From the NCBI GenBank assembly GCA_902362365.1, contig CABIVQ010000042.1, positions 1 to 27,417 on the forward strand: a stretch of DNA of 27,417 bases, written 5' to 3'. Both the position numbers and the translations under genes were made by a program. The DNA is from Clostridiaceae bacterium. Its GTDB lineage: Bacteria; Bacillota; Clostridia; Peptostreptococcales; Peptostreptococcaceae. Positions 25,618 through 27,417 of this stretch are shown one piece after another (the first letter of the stretch is position 1; the number at the start of each line of letters is the position of its first letter). The notes beneath the pieces are model-generated. The model was not told the origin of the DNA and searched no databases. It saw nothing but the letters and a program-made list of their open reading frames with translations.

Positions 25618-27294
25618 GTGATCCTTGAATTGTATATGAAAAATTGTGCCTTAGTAGAAGAACTAAGGTTGACTATTGATGAAAATCTAAATATATTAAC
25701 GGGAGAAACTGGTTCAGGAAAATCTATAATAATAGATGCATTAGGATTATGTTTAGGTGAAAAATATGATAGATCATTTTTAAGAAAAGGTAGTGAAAAA
25801 GGTATAGTTGAGGCTATATTTTCTTCAGAAAGTCAACACTTAAAAGATGTTCTTGAAAAATATGATATAGAGCTAGATGAAGATAACTTATTGGTAATAA
25901 CTAGAGTTATTTACAATGATGGAAAAAGTGTAGCGAGAGTCAATGGAAGAACTCTAAAGTTATCAGTATTGAAAGAAATTGCAACTACATTAATAGATGT
26001 TCATGGACAACATCAAAATCAAGCTTTATTTAACAAAGAAACTCACTTACAATTTTTAGATTTATTTGGAGAAAGTGATTTACAATATTTAAAGTTAGAT
26101 TACAAAAATGTGTACAAAGAGTATACTAGAGTTAAAAATGCTTTAAATGTGTTAACTGAGAATAAAGATGATATGCAAATTCAAAGAGAGATAGATTTAT
26201 TGAAATTCCAAACAAATGAAATTGAATCTGCTAACTTAAGTAAGGATGAATACGAGGAGCTTCTTAAACAAAGAGATGTATTTAGAAATAGCGAGAAGAT
26301 ATACAGTAATCTAAATTTAAGTTATCAAAATTTATATGAGGGTAGTGTCAATGCTGTAGATCTAATCGGAAGTGCATCTAAAGAATTAAGTTCTATTGCA
26401 GAATATGATAAAGTCTTAAGTGAATATAATGAAAATGTAGAAAGAATAATGTATGAACTTCAAGATATCTCAAGAGAAATAAGAAATTATAAAGAGAGTA
26501 TAGATTTTGAACCATATGAGCTAGAACAGATAGAAATAAGAATAGATGAAATTAATAACTTAAAAAGAAAATATGGAAATACTATAGAAGAAATTTTTGA
26601 GTACTATGATAAAACTAAAAATAGATTAGATGAAATATTAAATAGAGATGAAAAAGTAGAAGAATTAAAAAGAGAAATACTAAGAATTGAAAAAGTACTT
26701 AATGATAAAGCTGAAAAATTAACTCAAGCTAGACAAAAAGTTGCATATAGTTTAGAAGAGGTTCTATTAATAGAATTAAAAAGCTTAAATATGAAAAATG
26801 TGGTATTTAAAGTTAACTTTGAAGAAAGTAACTTTACCTTAGAAGGTAAAGATGATATAGAATTTATGATATCTTTCAACCTTGGGGAAGATATAAAGCC
26901 TATATATAAAGTTGCTTCTGGAGGGGAAATGTCTAGATTTATGCTAGCGTTTAAAACTATACTTGCGGATATAGATCAAATAGATACATTAGTATTTGAT
27001 GAAATAGATACGGGTATAAGTGGCATAGCAGCTCAAATAGTTGGCGAAAAGTTATCTCAAATAGCGAAGAAAAAGCAAATAATTTGTATAACTCATTTAC
27101 CACAAATTGCAGCAAATGCAGATACTCATTACTGTATAGAAAAAAATACATCAAATGATAGAACATTTACAAATATACGTAGATTAGATCGTGATCAAAA
27201 ACGTGATGAAATTGCTAGACTTATAGCTGGAAGTAATATAACTGAAAAAACAATAGAACATGCTAGCGAAATTATTGAGTTAGCAAAAAAATAA
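25618..27294 (+). CDS. recN: DNA repair protein RecN
   Basis: An SMC-like ATPase that acts early at DNA double-strand breaks. The 558-aa length is normal. The N-terminal head has Walker A GETGSGKSIIID at about 28-39. A coiled-coil arm rich in E, K and N runs from about 150 to 370. The C-terminal head has the signature VASGGEMSRFMLAFKTILAD near 430-449 and Walker B LVFDEIDTGISG near 459-470. The GTG start follows AAAGGGGG with seven to eight bases spacing. The gap to tlyA is only 35 bp, with no argR or nadK between, unlike the order seen in many relatives. Confidence 0.96.
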   Translation: MILELYMKNCALVEELRLTIDENLNILTGETGSGKSIIIDALGLCLGEKYDRSFLRKGSEKGIVEAIFSSESQHLKDVLEKYDIELDEDNLLVITRVIYNDGKSVARVNGRTLKLSVLKEIATTLIDVHGQHQNQALFNKETHLQFLDLFGESDLQYLKLDYKNVYKEYTRVKNALNVLTENKDDMQIQREIDLLKFQTNEIESANLSKDEYEELLKQRDVFRNSEKIYSNLNLSYQNLYEGSVNAVDLIGSASKELSSIAEYDKVLSEYNENVERIMYELQDISREIRNYKESIDFEPYELEQIEIRIDEINNLKRKYGNTIEEIFEYYDKTKNRLDEILNRDEKVEELKREILRIEKVLNDKAEKLTQARQKVAYSLEEVLLIELKSLNMKNVVFKVNFEESNFTLEGKDDIEFMISFNLGEDIKPIYKVASGGEMSRFMLAFKTILADIDQIDTLVFDEIDTGISGIAAQIVGEKLSQIAKKKQIICITHLPQIAANADTHYCIEKNTSNDRTFTNIRRLDRDQKRDEIARLIAGSNITEKTIEHASEIIELAKK

Positions 27295-27350
27295 GAAGAC
27301 TTTTAAGTTTCTAGTGTTGCATTAATGTAAAATTTAATACTTTACAAAAT

Positions 27351-27404
27351 AACCCTCATGATTTTAGAGCTAACGCTCAATTATTATGAGGGTTGAAATT
27401 TTTT
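27351..27404 (+). terminator. Forked terminator-like hairpin after recN
   Basis: AACCCTCATGAT (27351-27362) pairs with ATTATGAGGGTT (27383-27394) with one G-T pair. The loop holds an inner hairpin, GAGC (27367-27370) with GCTC (27375-27378). GAAA and then TTTTTT (27399-27404) follow. The spacer before the T run makes it a less regular terminator. No other gene is seen in 27295-27417. Confidence 0.5.
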
Positions 27405-27417
27405 CCATTTTATTTTT

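Noticed and set aside
1..27417. CRISPR arrays, tRNA or rRNA genes, prophage or transposon genes, or a novel defence system
   Set aside because: No regularly spaced repeats, no cloverleaf or rRNA sequence, and no transposase, integrase or defence genes were seen. The window is core metabolic, sporulation and housekeeping DNA.

Overview
The window is AT-rich and reads as the chromosome of a spore-forming, anaerobic clostridium. The eight-gene spoIIIA sporulation operon, heavy use of AGA and ATA codons, strong GGAGG or GGGGG ribosome sites and the gene order fit the Peptostreptococcaceae (relatives of Clostridioides, Paraclostridium and Romboutsia). That placement is inferred from gene content and order; no species is claimed.

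Positions 1-7570 hold a lactate-use locus on the + strand: a GntR/FadR-type regulator, then lactate permease, nickel-pincer lactate racemase (larA), etfB, etfA carrying a ferredoxin-like domain, and an FAD lactate dehydrogenase. It resembles the electron-confurcating lctABCDEF system of Acetobacterium woodii in a different order. Lactate would be imported, racemised and oxidised to pyruvate. The Etf pair would couple this to NAD+ reduction at the expense of reduced ferredoxin. A textbook TGGT-N3-ACCA operator lies in front of the permease gene. A bidirectional terminator separates the locus from tmcAL, which runs on the - strand.

Positions 7580-12550 hold tmcAL (tRNA-Met acetyl modification, - strand), then acetate kinase ackA, yceD (DUF177), rpmF and plsX. 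The plsX gene is broken by a -1 frameshift in an A run. No fapR lies next to it and no fab genes follow it.

Positions 12560-17860 carry spoIIIAA to spoIIIAH, the mother-cell part of the feeding-tube complex. Next come an Asp23-family gene and a housekeeping run: nusB, a TsaD-like paralog, xseA, xseB, ispA and a DUF212 membrane protein. These cover transcription antitermination, DNA repair and isoprenoid synthesis.

Positions 22671-27417 start with a strong promoter and a roughly 190-nt leader ahead of dxs. The leader contains an early terminator and competing hairpins, which look like an attenuator. After dxs come tlyA and recN, with no argR between them. A forked terminator-like hairpin closes the window. 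The least expected items are the plsX frameshift and the dxs leader.
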